The position numbers were made by a program, and so were the translations under genes. The notes below the pieces were generated by a model. That model made no database searches, was not told the DNA's origin, and saw nothing but the letters and a program-made list of their open reading frames with translations. DNA of 6,826 bases from SMXL01 sp036985715 (lineage in GTDB: Bacteria; Bacteroidota; Rhodothermia; Rhodothermales; UBA10348), in contig BTQE01000142.1 of the NCBI GenBank assembly GCA_036985715.1, positions 1 to 6,826 of the forward strand, given 5' to 3'. This document shows positions 1 to 6,826 of the stretch, in pieces. Each line of letters begins with the position of its first letter. The first letter of the stretch is position 1.

Positions 1-96
1 GATACAGTTGTCATTGTTGATAAGAAAACCGTAGTTCATCCAGGGAAGATCAGGCGGTTCGAATTGGGTGGCTGGGCGGAGAATTGCCTGGCGTAA
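1..96 (+). CDS. Possible C-terminal tail of an upstream gene, truncated by the window edge
   Basis: Frame 1 is open from the left edge for 31 codons and ends at TAA 94-96. The peptide begins DTVVIVDKKTVV and ends GGWAENCLA. The other two plus-strand frames stop within the first 33 bases. If real, the gene converges on the mobA-type gene, with 38 bp between the two stop codons. I do not recognise the family and the fragment is too short to name. A competing reading exists on the minus strand: one frame stays open from 134 down to base 1, with an ATG at 39-37, and could be the start of a leftward gene following mobA. The plus-strand reading is mildly preferred because it looks like a normal C-terminus. 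Confidence 0.3.
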   Translation, partial: DTVVIVDKKTVVHPGKIRRFELGGWAENCLA

Positions 97-134
97 GATC
101 CGGTTGATGAGAACGGATTCGCAAGCCCGGGCGA

Positions 135-713
135 TTAATCAGTTGGGGCCAGGTCATCTGGATGATTGATGTTACGGAGTTCTTCGCTCGGCACTTCCAG
201 TTCGACTACGTTGGAAACAGAATCGACGAACTGGTGAACACCGAATCGTTCTTCCCTGATAGCAGACTCGAGAAGCGGCATTAGAGAACAATGATAGCAA
301 CAGCAGAGCGGCTGGGTCTGACCATCTCGGGAGCGACACATGACAATCCGGTTCGGTTCCTTTGCTTTTTGAATCAGTCTCGTGAGCGTTTCGCCGGTTA
401 CGAACGGCAGGTCACAGGCCAGGATGAGAAGCCAATCGTTGGACGCCTCGCTCATGCAGGCGTGAATTCCTGCCAGCGGCCCAGCCCCAGGAAGAGTATC
501 AACAACGATTCGGTCGTGAGGGAGGTCAATCTCTTTCTCCCCGGACCCCACGGAAAGAAGTACCTCGTCGACCAATCCTCTGGCAGCCCTATAGACGTGC
601 TCGATAAGCGGGACTCCGTTAAGCTCGGCCCGATATTTTTCAGAACCGAATCGCGCAGACTGGCCACCAACGAGAAGCCCTAAAGATATTTTCGATTCCC
701 GCCGATCGTTCAT
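135..713 (-). CDS. mobA: Molybdenum cofactor guanylyltransferase (MobA family)
   Basis: A 192-residue cytoplasmic nucleotidyltransferase, close to the usual length of MobA. The family transfers GMP from GTP to molybdopterin-bound molybdenum, giving the MGD cofactor used by DMSO-reductase-type enzymes. The N-terminal GTP-binding signature is present as LLVGGQSARFG..K at residues 13-26, where the family usually has LAGG and DK. VDTLPGAGPLAGI spans residues 71-83. ACDLPF at 99-104 supplies the metal-binding Asp101. QPL lies at 135-137 and the C-terminal NxNxPDDL motif at 181-188. The ATG at 713 was chosen; a TTG two codons upstream (719) is in frame but sits inside a promoter-like element. No Shine-Dalgarno sequence is visible. 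No other molybdopterin gene is in the window, so whether it makes MGD or a cytosine variant (MocA-like) is not proven. A Cys-rich stretch, CCCYHC at 137-142, is unusual. Confidence 0.88.
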   Translation of the reverse strand: MNDRRESKISLGLLVGGQSARFGSEKYRAELNGVPLIEHVYRAARGLVDEVLLSVGSGEKEIDLPHDRIVVDTLPGAGPLAGIHACMSEASNDWLLILACDLPFVTGETLTRLIQKAKEPNRIVMCRSRDGQTQPLCCCYHCSLMPLLESAIREERFGVHQFVDSVSNVVELEVPSEELRNINHPDDLAPTD

Positions 714-716
714 ATA

Positions 717-724
717 CAAAGATA
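717..724 (-). promoter_or_regulatory. Candidate Bacteroidota-type -7 element upstream of mobA
   Basis: Read on the minus strand, this is TATCTTTG, an exact match to the TAnnTTTG -7 element known for Bacteroidota housekeeping sigma factors. It lies only 3 bp before the chosen ATG of the mobA-type gene, so transcription from it would give a leaderless or nearly leaderless mRNA. No TTG/TTTG -33 element is visible at the expected distance upstream, which lowers confidence. Confidence 0.3.
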
Positions 725-730
725 GTTGGA

Positions 731-764
731 TTTGCGCTTTTTATTCTTGGGTCCGTTAGGTTCG
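731..764 (+). promoter_or_regulatory. Weak candidate promoter for the Nudix gene
   Basis: TTTG at 731-734 is followed 22 bp later by TAGGTTCG at 757-764. The second element matches TAnnTTTG at five of six defined positions. The spacing is near the upper end of what is usual between the -33 and -7 elements in Bacteroidota. This would place the RNA start about 50 bases before the GTG start of the Nudix gene. The match is imperfect and could be chance. Confidence 0.18.
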
Positions 765-820
765 TACCCATATCACCGAACACATGTCTCCGAACACTCA
801 CCCAAAACCTGGTTCTTACC

Positions 821-1513
821 GTGTTCTATTTCTACGCCGACAAGAACAAAGACTCTTACAAGGGGATGAAGGGTGTCCCGCTCCGAACGAAGCGCTTGTT
901 TGCTGACCTCCCTTCCGCGCTGGCGAAATCTCCAGCCCGAGTCCTGGTTGTTGATACCGACGCGCTCCCCTCAACCCCGACCGGGACGAAGCTGGGTGAG
1001 GTGAGTCTCTATGAGGCACGCGAAAAGAAGAACAAAAAGGAAGTCTTCGTCCCGCGTGATGCAATTCGAAATCTCTCGCCGTATCAGAAACCGATGGAGA
1101 TTGCAGCAGGTGGCGGGATCATTACGCGCGTCAAGAAAGACGAGCTGCATATTCTCCTCATCCACCGAAAGGGCGTTTGGGATCTGCCGAAAGGAAAACA
1201 GGATCCGGGAGAATCCATCAGCCAGTGTGCCAAACGAGAAGTCAAAGAAGAATTGGGGATTTCTCGAGTCAAGATTGTCAAAGCGCTGGACGTGAGCGTT
1301 CACGTCTATTCCGAAAATCGGCGGTTCAAGGTCAAGACGACCCACTGGTTTCAGATGAAGACCAAGGACACGACGTTCACCCCGGAAAAAAGGGAGGGCA
1401 TCAAAGAAGTCAAATGGTTTTCATTTAACAAAGCCGAAAGAATTGTGGGATACAAGAACCTCCGCAAACTTCTTCTGCGTACTCGGCCGCTCATGGAATC
1501 AGACGCCGGTTAA
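821..1513 (+). CDS. Nudix hydrolase with N-terminal extension
   Basis: A 230-residue cytoplasmic protein. Residues 125-147 form a perfect Nudix box (Gx5Ex7REUxEExGU): GKQDPGE, then seven residues, then REVKEELGI. Glu143 and Glu144 are the expected Mg-binding residues. The preceding WDLPKGK (120-126) and the beta strands around it (AAGGGIITR, 95-103; LHILLIHRKG, 109-118) are typical of the fold. The family cleaves nucleoside diphosphates linked to another group. WDLPKGK is frequent in dinucleoside polyphosphate and ADP-ribose type members, but the substrate cannot be assigned here. Residues 1-92 precede the Nudix fold and match no domain I can name; the ordinary fold is about 130-150 residues. 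The start is GTG at 821, without a Shine-Dalgarno sequence; no ATG lies upstream in the frame, which is open back to about 713. It is divergent from mobA (107 bp) and converges on the peptidase gene, 8 bp from stop to stop. Confidence 0.9.
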   Translation: MFYFYADKNKDSYKGMKGVPLRTKRLFADLPSALAKSPARVLVVDTDALPSTPTGTKLGEVSLYEAREKKNKKEVFVPRDAIRNLSPYQKPMEIAAGGGIITRVKKDELHILLIHRKGVWDLPKGKQDPGESISQCAKREVKEELGISRVKIVKALDVSVHVYSENRRFKVKTTHWFQMKTKDTTFTPEKREGIKEVKWFSFNKAERIVGYKNLRKLLLRTRPLMESDAG

Positions 1514-1521
1514 CCCTGTCC

Positions 1522-4128
1522 CTACTGGCCCACCAGAAAAACGGCATTCGCCATGAGGAGTTGCCCTGAATACCAAAAACCTCTGAACAGAGGGTTGTCA
1601 ATCAAGTAGACGACCGTACCTCTTCCCATCTGCTGGACGCCGTACGCCAGACTATTCTCGATCCTGTCTATCACTTCAAAGCCGACTTGCCCGCTCACGA
1701 GTGATTCGTCTTTGAGAACTCCAACGTTCCATGAGCCTGATCCACCCAGATAGGCCGGCGACGTCGTGCCTCGTTTTAGAACGAAAGATTCCTTTCCGAA
1801 TCCAAACGCGAGAGGATGGGTGTTGTCGACGGACACTTTAAAGATGGAACCCCGGTTTTTTTCCGTTTCTCGATCTCTATCGCGTTCGCCGTAAACTTTC
1901 AGGGTGTCGGAATCAGTGCTTTCGTCGTTATCCCCTTCGTCCTTTTCGTCTTTTTCTTTCGGTTTCTTTTTCTTCTTATCGGTCAGCGCAAAGTCCTTCT
2001 TCCCCATAAAAAACGACGCGGCGCGACCCACAGCGATCAAGCGGCCACCCGATTTAACCCAAGACTTCAATCGTTCCAATCCGTCCTCTTTCAGCAATCC
2101 GGAGTACGACGCCTCCGGCAATACCAACACGTCGTAGTCACTCAGGTCGACGCTCTGGAATCGATCCGGAGTTATCATCGTGACCGGATACCTGATCTGC
2201 TGATCAAAGTAGTGCCAGATTTGCCCGGACGATTCCCAATCGCCTCCATTACCCCTCAAGACCACCACTTTGGGGGGTTTGATATAATTCACGTCGCTGG
2301 ACCCGAAATCGGCCCCGGAATCAACGAAGCCTGTGCTCACGGCCGTAACCGATTGACCGTTGCGCTGAGCAAATTCGCTTAAAACTTTTCCGAGCTTGTC
2401 GTTAAACTTTTCGTTCCCCGCGCGGGTCACGATCAGGGTACCCACGTCATAGGAGCCCCCTTCGATTTCAAAGGCTTTCTCCGCGTATCGAACCTTGATT
2501 TTTTCCTGCAGGAGTGCTGAAAGAAACTTGGCGTCGGAGACATCCTTCCACCGAATGAGATAGGCGTAGGGTCGTTCGGTGGTTACGGAGACGGTTCCCT
2601 CGGAAGGCACATAGGCACTATCCGGTTCGATGCGCTCGGACGTGGCAAACGCGTTAACGTCATATGCGTAAGGAAGCGCCCAGGCCGTAATGTCGTACGT
2701 GAGCGAATCCGGAATGGCCGAGATCGGCTCGAACAAAACGTTCAACAGGGTAGATCTCGGCTGGTAGGCCGAAATGACCAGGTCGCCGGGTGTAACACGG
2801 AACGCGGTATCGTCTCCGGATCTGTAGCTGTATCCGTTTGCTCGGCGCCCCGTTGAGACGGTTCCTACCCTTATCCCCAACTCCTCAAGGTGGAGAGCCA
2901 TTGCGTCTGTTCTTCCGTCCTCAGGGTCCACCTTCACCACGTAGGACGCGAATTTCCCACCGTCATTGGAATTGGCCCGATCGAAGTATGCTTTGAATTC
3001 GTCCACCACCCGGTCACGATGAACCGACGCCATCTCTACGGTTGACAAACCCGTGGTATAGTGATGAGCGATTCGGTCAGCCAGCGTCAGTGTGTCTGCT
3101 TCGGCCGTGAGAATTCCGAGTCCCGCGCGTCCACCCCCGGCTTGCTCATAGGTCATCCCAATGGCGCCGTTGTACATGGGGTACGTATCTCCATATCCGG
3201 GGTAATAAAGATCGAATTCCTGCTTTGTGAAATACAGCCACCCCTTCTGATCAAAATACCGGGCGTTGTTGCGACCGATAATCGTCTGAAATTCGACCTG
3301 CCAGTCCGTGATCACAGCGTGCAATGGTTTCGCGGCCGGAGCAAAGTAGTAGGGGCTGTTGACGCCCTGCTCATGAAAATCCACATGTACGTGCGGCATC
3401 CACTCATTGTAGACTCGTATTCGTGCCCGTGTCTCTTTCTGGGTCAACCATGACCAGTCTCTATTGAGATCGAAGTTGTAATGGTTGGTTCGTCCACCCG
3501 GTCCCGGTTCACTGTGCTCCCGTGCATCCGGGTTTACGTTGTTCGTCGCCCCCACCTCCTGGTTGTACCAGCTGACATACCGTTCGCGTCCGTCCGGATT
3601 GTTCATCGGATCCAGAACGACCACGGTGTTCGTGAGCCACGGCTGCGTACGTGAATCATTCGTATTTGCCAGATCGTACAGGGTCGCCATGGCGGCCTCC
3701 GAACCGACGGATTCGTTCCCATGGATATTGTAGCTCAGCCATACAATCGAGAGCGCTTCGCCAGGCAGATCGCTATCTGAATCGACATCTGAATCGACAT
3801 CTGAATCGACATCTGAATCGACATTGAGCAGGCCCGTAAGTTTCAGGTTATTCGTCCGGATTCGCTCCAGTCGGGCCAGGTTCTCGGGCGCCGAGATAAA
3901 CGCAAGCAGCAAGGCGCGGCCTTCGTTCGTTTCACCGTACTCGGTCAGCTCGACATTCGGAGACGCGTTCGAAACATGTCTGACGTAGTCCGCTATCTTG
4001 TCGTGCCTTGTAAACCGATCGCCGAGTTCATAGCCTAAATAATCGGCAGGGGTCATCAGCGACGGCTGAGCTGCTGCTGGAAGCACGGCAGTCAGAACTA
4101 GAAGGGTAATTATCAACGGGCGGTGCAT
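1522..4128 (-). CDS. Secreted M14-family zinc metallopeptidase with C-terminal amidotransferase-like region
   Basis: An 868-residue protein. Residues 1-20 are a signal peptide (hydrophobic core, likely cleavage after AAA before Gln21), so it acts in the periplasm or outside the cell. The M14 carboxypeptidase domain covers about 25-370. Zinc ligands are His136 and Glu139 (NIHGNES) and His252 (VDFHEQG). Substrate-binding residues include Arg181 (NPDGRER) and Asn222-Arg223 (FDLNRDW). The catalytic Glu328 lies in GMTYEQAGG. All key residues are present, so it is probably active; the substrate is unknown. Residues about 617-705 (from KVVVLRG through LVLPEASYSG to GGRLIAVG) resemble a class I glutamine-amidotransferase/DJ-1 fold, a combination known in this M14 subfamily. 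Residues 716-760 are a highly charged, Lys/Asp/Glu-rich linker. The ATG at 4128 was chosen because it gives the signal peptide. The frame is open for 172 more codons upstream, but those overlap the divergent gene and read as noise. A four-unit VDSD repeat lies at 103-118. Confidence 0.93.
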   Translation of the reverse strand: MHRPLIITLLVLTAVLPAAAQPSLMTPADYLGYELGDRFTRHDKIADYVRHVSNASPNVELTEYGETNEGRALLLAFISAPENLARLERIRTNNLKLTGLLNVDSDVDSDVDSDVDSDSDLPGEALSIVWLSYNIHGNESVGSEAAMATLYDLANTNDSRTQPWLTNTVVVLDPMNNPDGRERYVSWYNQEVGATNNVNPDAREHSEPGPGGRTNHYNFDLNRDWSWLTQKETRARIRVYNEWMPHVHVDFHEQGVNSPYYFAPAAKPLHAVITDWQVEFQTIIGRNNARYFDQKGWLYFTKQEFDLYYPGYGDTYPMYNGAIGMTYEQAGGGRAGLGILTAEADTLTLADRIAHHYTTGLSTVEMASVHRDRVVDEFKAYFDRANSNDGGKFASYVVKVDPEDGRTDAMALHLEELGIRVGTVSTGRRANGYSYRSGDDTAFRVTPGDLVISAYQPRSTLLNVLFEPISAIPDSLTYDITAWALPYAYDVNAFATSERIEPDSAYVPSEGTVSVTTERPYAYLIRWKDVSDAKFLSALLQEKIKVRYAEKAFEIEGGSYDVGTLIVTRAGNEKFNDKLGKVLSEFAQRNGQSVTAVSTGFVDSGADFGSSDVNYIKPPKVVVLRGNGGDWESSGQIWHYFDQQIRYPVTMITPDRFQSVDLSDYDVLVLPEASYSGLLKEDGLERLKSWVKSGGRLIAVGRAASFFMGKKDFALTDKKKKKPKEKDEKDEGDNDESTDSDTLKVYGERDRDRETEKNRGSIFKVSVDNTHPLAFGFGKESFVLKRGTTSPAYLGGSGSWNVGVLKDESLVSGQVGFEVIDRIENSLAYGVQQMGRGTVVYLIDNPLFRGFWYSGQLLMANAVFLVGQ
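3775..3822. repeat. Four perfect 12-bp tandem repeats encoding VDSD inside the peptidase gene
   Basis: The plus-strand unit ATCTGAATCGAC occurs four times without a mismatch (3775, 3787, 3799, 3811). Read on the coding (minus) strand it is GTCGATTCAGAT, giving Val-Asp-Ser-Asp, residues 103-118 of the peptidase. The next two residues, Ser119-Asp120, echo the unit, but their codons do not match it. The unit length is a multiple of three, so gain or loss of units would change the protein by four residues without a frameshift. The repeat sits just before the strand carrying the zinc ligands His136 and Glu139, in what should be a surface loop. Confidence 0.97.
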
Positions 4129-4287
4129 AATTTGAAACGGTTTGACGAACTCGCTGTAGGAGGGACCTGATCCGAATCTCACTGGGGTGACTAAGGTAGC
4201 ACTCGAATTGGGGATTCCACAGGGTATCTGAGGGGTTTTGACAGGGTTTAAAGAAAGATTCTCGCGCGCCACACAACCATTTAGCAC
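4129..4287. other. Divergent intergenic region between peptidase and beta-propeller genes
   Basis: These 159 bp must hold the promoters of both exported-protein genes. On the minus strand TACCTTAG (4198-4191) matches five of six positions of TAnnTTTG but has no TTG element at the right distance upstream. On the plus strand TTGACA (4238-4243) looks like a -35 element but has no -10 or -7 partner 17-21 bp downstream. No strong hairpin, operator-like palindrome or Shine-Dalgarno sequence before either ATG was found. Confidence 0.6.
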
Positions 4288-6826
4288 ATGACGAAGACGC
4301 TGCGATGGACTGTCATAGGGAACATCCTCATCGGTCTGTTTTTTCTTGGATATGCCCTCACGAAAACCTCTTACCCCGTGCCGCCAGGTTTGCATGACGA
4401 GCGGTCCGGGATGGAAGAGAAGGCCGGTTATCCTGACTTGTTCGCGGAATATCTGGACGACATCAAGACTGCAGCGTGGGAGAACGCCCCCTCTTATCCT
4501 CAGAACTACTTGATGGATGAACTCTCGAATGCCAAACGACTTGCAAAATCCGGATCGGCGATCTTGCCGTGGGTTGAACGAGGTCCCGCGAATGTAGGGG
4601 GGCGCACCCGTGCGATAGTGGTTGATCCGGACGATCCGACTCACGATACATGGTTTGCAGCAGCCGTATCCGGTGGAATATGGAAAACAACAAATGCCGG
4701 GGTTAACTGGACCTTTCTTACGCCTGATCTCCCCAATCTTGCAATCTCTTCGTTGGCTCAGGCCCCGTCTAATCCAGACGTTCTATATGCCGGTACGGGA
4801 GAAGGCTTTTTTAACGGCGATGCCGTTGCGGGAGCCGGCGTGTTTAAAACGCTGGATCGAGGCAGCAGTTGGATCCAATTGGCCGCCACGGCCACCGACT
4901 TTGATTTCAGATATGTCAACAGGATGGTCGTTTCTCCGGCTGATGAAAACGTGGTGCTTGCCGCCACGCGAGAAGGCATTTCCCGGTCGGAAGATGGAGG
5001 AGACACGTGGACAAGAGTTTATTCTGCCACCAGTGCACCCGGTGTTCTTCAGGTTATTGCCGACCCGTCTAATTTTAACCGCCTTTACGCTTCTGAGAGC
5101 GGAGTGGGCGTCGTCCGTTCGATGGATGCCGGCTTGACGTGGAGTCTGGCGTCTGTTGGCCTTTTCGGTTTGAGTGACGGTGGGATCACCTCGGATGCGC
5201 GGCTTGAGCTGGCCATTGCTCCTTCGAATCCACAGCGAGTCTACGCTGCGATTGAAGCGGAAGAAGAGACAGACAAGCTCTTTATGAGCCTCGATGGAGG
5301 AGACATCTGGGTCCTCGTCAAACCGGATGCGGGTACATCGAACCCTGATTGGATGGCCGTTGGCGAGGGGGGCAACCAGGGTTGGTATGATAACGCGATC
5401 GCGGTCGATCCCTTTGATGAGAACCGGGTCTTCCTGGGTGGTATTGGCTTCCATGAGGCGGTCCTGGGCGGTACGACAACGATTTCTGTCGTTAAATCTC
5501 TTGATGAAGAGAATACGATATCGTTCCTCGATTTCGTCTCGTTCACGTCGGCCACTCACTTTAATGGGCGAATGAAAACCGGTCTCACTGAGCCGGGTGC
5601 AACGATAACCGACGAAGAGTTCGTCTCCGTTGAAGTCCGATTCGGACCCGGGCTCTCCCAGAAGGCGCATCGTTTCACACCCCCAGATCGTCCGGGTATT
5701 CTTTTCTCCACGTATCCGTACGTCGACTACGTTGACGTCCCGTTTGAAGTCTGGGATATAACAAACAATCGGCAGCTTGCCGTCTCGTTCAGAGACCGGC
5801 TGGGAGAGGGCAGCTTCAATCTTATCCAGCGCGACGAAGAAAATCTCGGAAGAGAATACCTCATCATAAGTGCAGAGCCGTATACGGGCGCATTTCCAAA
5901 CCCTTCGATTGCGAAGACTGGTGGGCCTCTCCACAAACTGCTCTATTTTTTCTGGCCGATGTTAGCCGACGAGGCAATTTGGAATCCGGGTAGCCTGCCC
6001 GTTTCGACGCTTCGAGTCAATGTCGAACTCGTACAGGGATCGACTCGGACCACAACTCTTGCTGCCAACTCAAATACTCTTCATGTAGACCAGCACACGA
6101 TCGTTCCCATTGTAGAGAGTGAAGAAACCAGGTCTTTCGAGCTTCTGGTGGGAAATGATGGGGGGATATTTTTCTCCGCTAACGAGGCCTTGAACTTCAT
6201 TAGCCGGAGCAGGACGTACAATACCGGTCAATTTTATGGGGTCGATAAAAGGCCAGGCGTTAATCAGTTTATTGGCGGCACGCAGGACAACGGTACGTGG
6301 CGTTCGTTCGTAGACCCGAATGCAGGCCAGGGATGGCTAACCGCGTTTGGTGGTGACGGGTTTGAGGTCGCCTGGAATCAGGAGGATGAGAGGATTGTTC
6401 TGGGCTCCATCCAGTTCAACGATATTAGAAGATCAACGGACACAGGGCGTAATTGGAATCTTGCTCAAACCGGCTTGGCCGACGTCGGATCGGGCGGCGG
6501 TGGTCAATTCCTCACGACGCTCGCCCGCTCGTTCCACAATCCCAATCAGGTGTTCACTATCGGTGCATCCGGCGTCTGGAAGTCGACCAACTTTGGCGGA
6601 AACTGGTCACTGCGAGCTATTCCGTCAGAAGATTGGGGGTTTGGCGGATCTGGAAAAGTGCGGGTTTCGCTGGCAGACGGAGCTATAGTGTGGGCGGGGT
6701 ATGAGATGGGGCTCTCATTCGAAACCGTATCTGGCAATCTGAACGTTTCAACGGATGAGGGCGAAACGTTTAACCCGGTCCCGACCCCGGAAGACCTATC
6801 ATCCGGAAGAATAACCGCAATTGCTA
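4288..6826 (+). CDS. Exported Asp-box (BNR/VPS10-like) beta-propeller protein, 3' end beyond the window
   Basis: The frame is open for 846 codons to the right edge with no stop. The ATG at 4288 follows an in-frame TAG (4282-4284) and yields a basic N-terminus plus a hydrophobic stretch (about residues 8-25), a signal peptide or membrane anchor. After a linker comes WVERGPANVGGRTRAI (about 99-114), typical of the entry to these propellers. Asp-box motifs (S/T-x-D/N-x-G-x-x-W/F) occur at 134-141, 188-195, 234-241, 278-285, 334-341, 716-723, 766-773 and 821-828. Each marks a propeller blade, as in sialidases and sortilin/VPS10 domains. LVGNDGGIFFS (620-630) is another conserved propeller segment. 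Residues about 410-590 lack Asp boxes and appear to be an inserted beta-rich domain (VPFEVWDI, 555-562). The fold is clear; glycosidase activity is not shown, and many relatives are simply annotated as glycosyl hydrolases. Bacteroidota relatives often end in a type IX secretion sorting domain, which would lie outside this window. Confidence 0.9.
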   Translation, partial: MTKTLRWTVIGNILIGLFFLGYALTKTSYPVPPGLHDERSGMEEKAGYPDLFAEYLDDIKTAAWENAPSYPQNYLMDELSNAKRLAKSGSAILPWVERGPANVGGRTRAIVVDPDDPTHDTWFAAAVSGGIWKTTNAGVNWTFLTPDLPNLAISSLAQAPSNPDVLYAGTGEGFFNGDAVAGAGVFKTLDRGSSWIQLAATATDFDFRYVNRMVVSPADENVVLAATREGISRSEDGGDTWTRVYSATSAPGVLQVIADPSNFNRLYASESGVGVVRSMDAGLTWSLASVGLFGLSDGGITSDARLELAIAPSNPQRVYAAIEAEEETDKLFMSLDGGDIWVLVKPDAGTSNPDWMAVGEGGNQGWYDNAIAVDPFDENRVFLGGIGFHEAVLGGTTTISVVKSLDEENTISFLDFVSFTSATHFNGRMKTGLTEPGATITDEEFVSVEVRFGPGLSQKAHRFTPPDRPGILFSTYPYVDYVDVPFEVWDITNNRQLAVSFRDRLGEGSFNLIQRDEENLGREYLIISAEPYTGAFPNPSIAKTGGPLHKLLYFFWPMLADEAIWNPGSLPVSTLRVNVELVQGSTRTTTLAANSNTLHVDQHTIVPIVESEETRSFELLVGNDGGIFFSANEALNFISRSRTYNTGQFYGVDKRPGVNQFIGGTQDNGTWRSFVDPNAGQGWLTAFGGDGFEVAWNQEDERIVLGSIQFNDIRRSTDTGRNWNLAQTGLADVGSGGGGQFLTTLARSFHNPNQVFTIGASGVWKSTNFGGNWSLRAIPSEDWGFGGSGKVRVSLADGAIVWAGYEMGLSFETVSGNLNVSTDEGETFNPVPTPEDLSSGRITAIA

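Noticed and set aside
98..118. Short inverted repeat (ATCCG / CGGAT) between the left-edge fragment and mobA
   Set aside because: A five-base stem with an 11-base loop and no T-run is within chance expectation and does not support a terminator.
291..683. Plus-strand 130-codon open frame
   Set aside because: It is antisense to the mobA-type gene, which has the conserved family motifs. No domain is visible in this one.
784..906. Short plus-strand frame starting at ATG 784, considered as an alternative N-terminus of the Nudix protein
   Set aside because: It is in a different frame and stops after about 40 codons. No frameshift is needed, because the GTG at 821 gives a coherent protein.
1505..1529. 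Possible hairpin (GCCGGT / ACTGGC, 13-base loop) at the convergent stop codons, considered as a terminator
   Set aside because: The stem is only six pairs with one G-U in one direction and a mismatch in the other, and no T-run follows on either strand.
1816..2382. Plus-strand 188-codon open frame
   Set aside because: It is antisense to the peptidase gene. Its Phe/Leu-rich stretch is the reverse complement of the Lys/Glu-rich linker, not a membrane protein.
4129..4644. 172-codon upstream extension of the peptidase reading frame
   Set aside because: It is open but overlaps the start of the divergent propeller gene, its peptide looks like random translation, and starting there would bury the clear signal peptide that begins at the ATG at 4128.
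4622..5137. Plus-strand 171-codon open frame
   Set aside because: It is a shifted-frame shadow of the propeller gene. The frame beginning at 4288 carries all the Asp boxes and continues to the window end.
4783..5934. Long (383-codon) open frame on the minus strand
   Set aside because: It lies wholly antisense to the Asp-box propeller gene, whose frame has repeated motifs throughout. The antisense peptide is Arg-rich with no recognisable domain.

Overview
The window looks like ordinary chromosomal DNA from a free-living, probably marine, bacterium of the Bacteroidota/Rhodothermota/Balneolota type. This placement is an inference. It rests on three things: a secreted M14 metallopeptidase of a subfamily common in those groups, a large secreted Asp-box (BNR/VPS10-like) beta-propeller protein of the kind they encode, and gene starts without obvious Shine-Dalgarno sequences. 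One start also has a TAnnTTTG promoter-like element. Base composition is balanced by eye. I see no rRNA, tRNA, insertion sequence, CRISPR array or phage gene.

Layout from left to right. Positions 1-96 may hold the last 31 codons of a plus-strand gene that enters from the left (weak call). Minus strand 135-713 is a MobA-type molybdenum cofactor guanylyltransferase. Plus strand 821-1513 is a Nudix hydrolase with a perfect Nudix box and a roughly 90-residue N-terminal extension. Minus strand 1522-4128 is a secreted M14-family zinc carboxypeptidase-like protein with a C-terminal glutamine-amidotransferase-like region. It carries an in-frame 4 x 12 bp tandem repeat. Plus strand 4288 to the right edge is a secreted or membrane-anchored Asp-box beta-propeller protein, cut off by the window end. 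That gene has 846 codons here without a stop.

Each gene lies on the opposite strand from its neighbour, so the window contains no evident operon. There are two divergent intergenic regions (714-820 and 4129-4287) and one very tight convergent junction (8 bp, 1514-1521). The two left genes are cytoplasmic housekeeping-type functions. The two right genes are exported and form a divergent pair that could share a control region, but the sequence shows no common pathway.

I did not find a convincing new multi-gene system. The most noteworthy points are the perfect VDSD-encoding minisatellite next to the peptidase zinc site, an insertion of about 180 residues that splits the beta-propeller, and a highly charged low-complexity linker in the peptidase C-terminal half.
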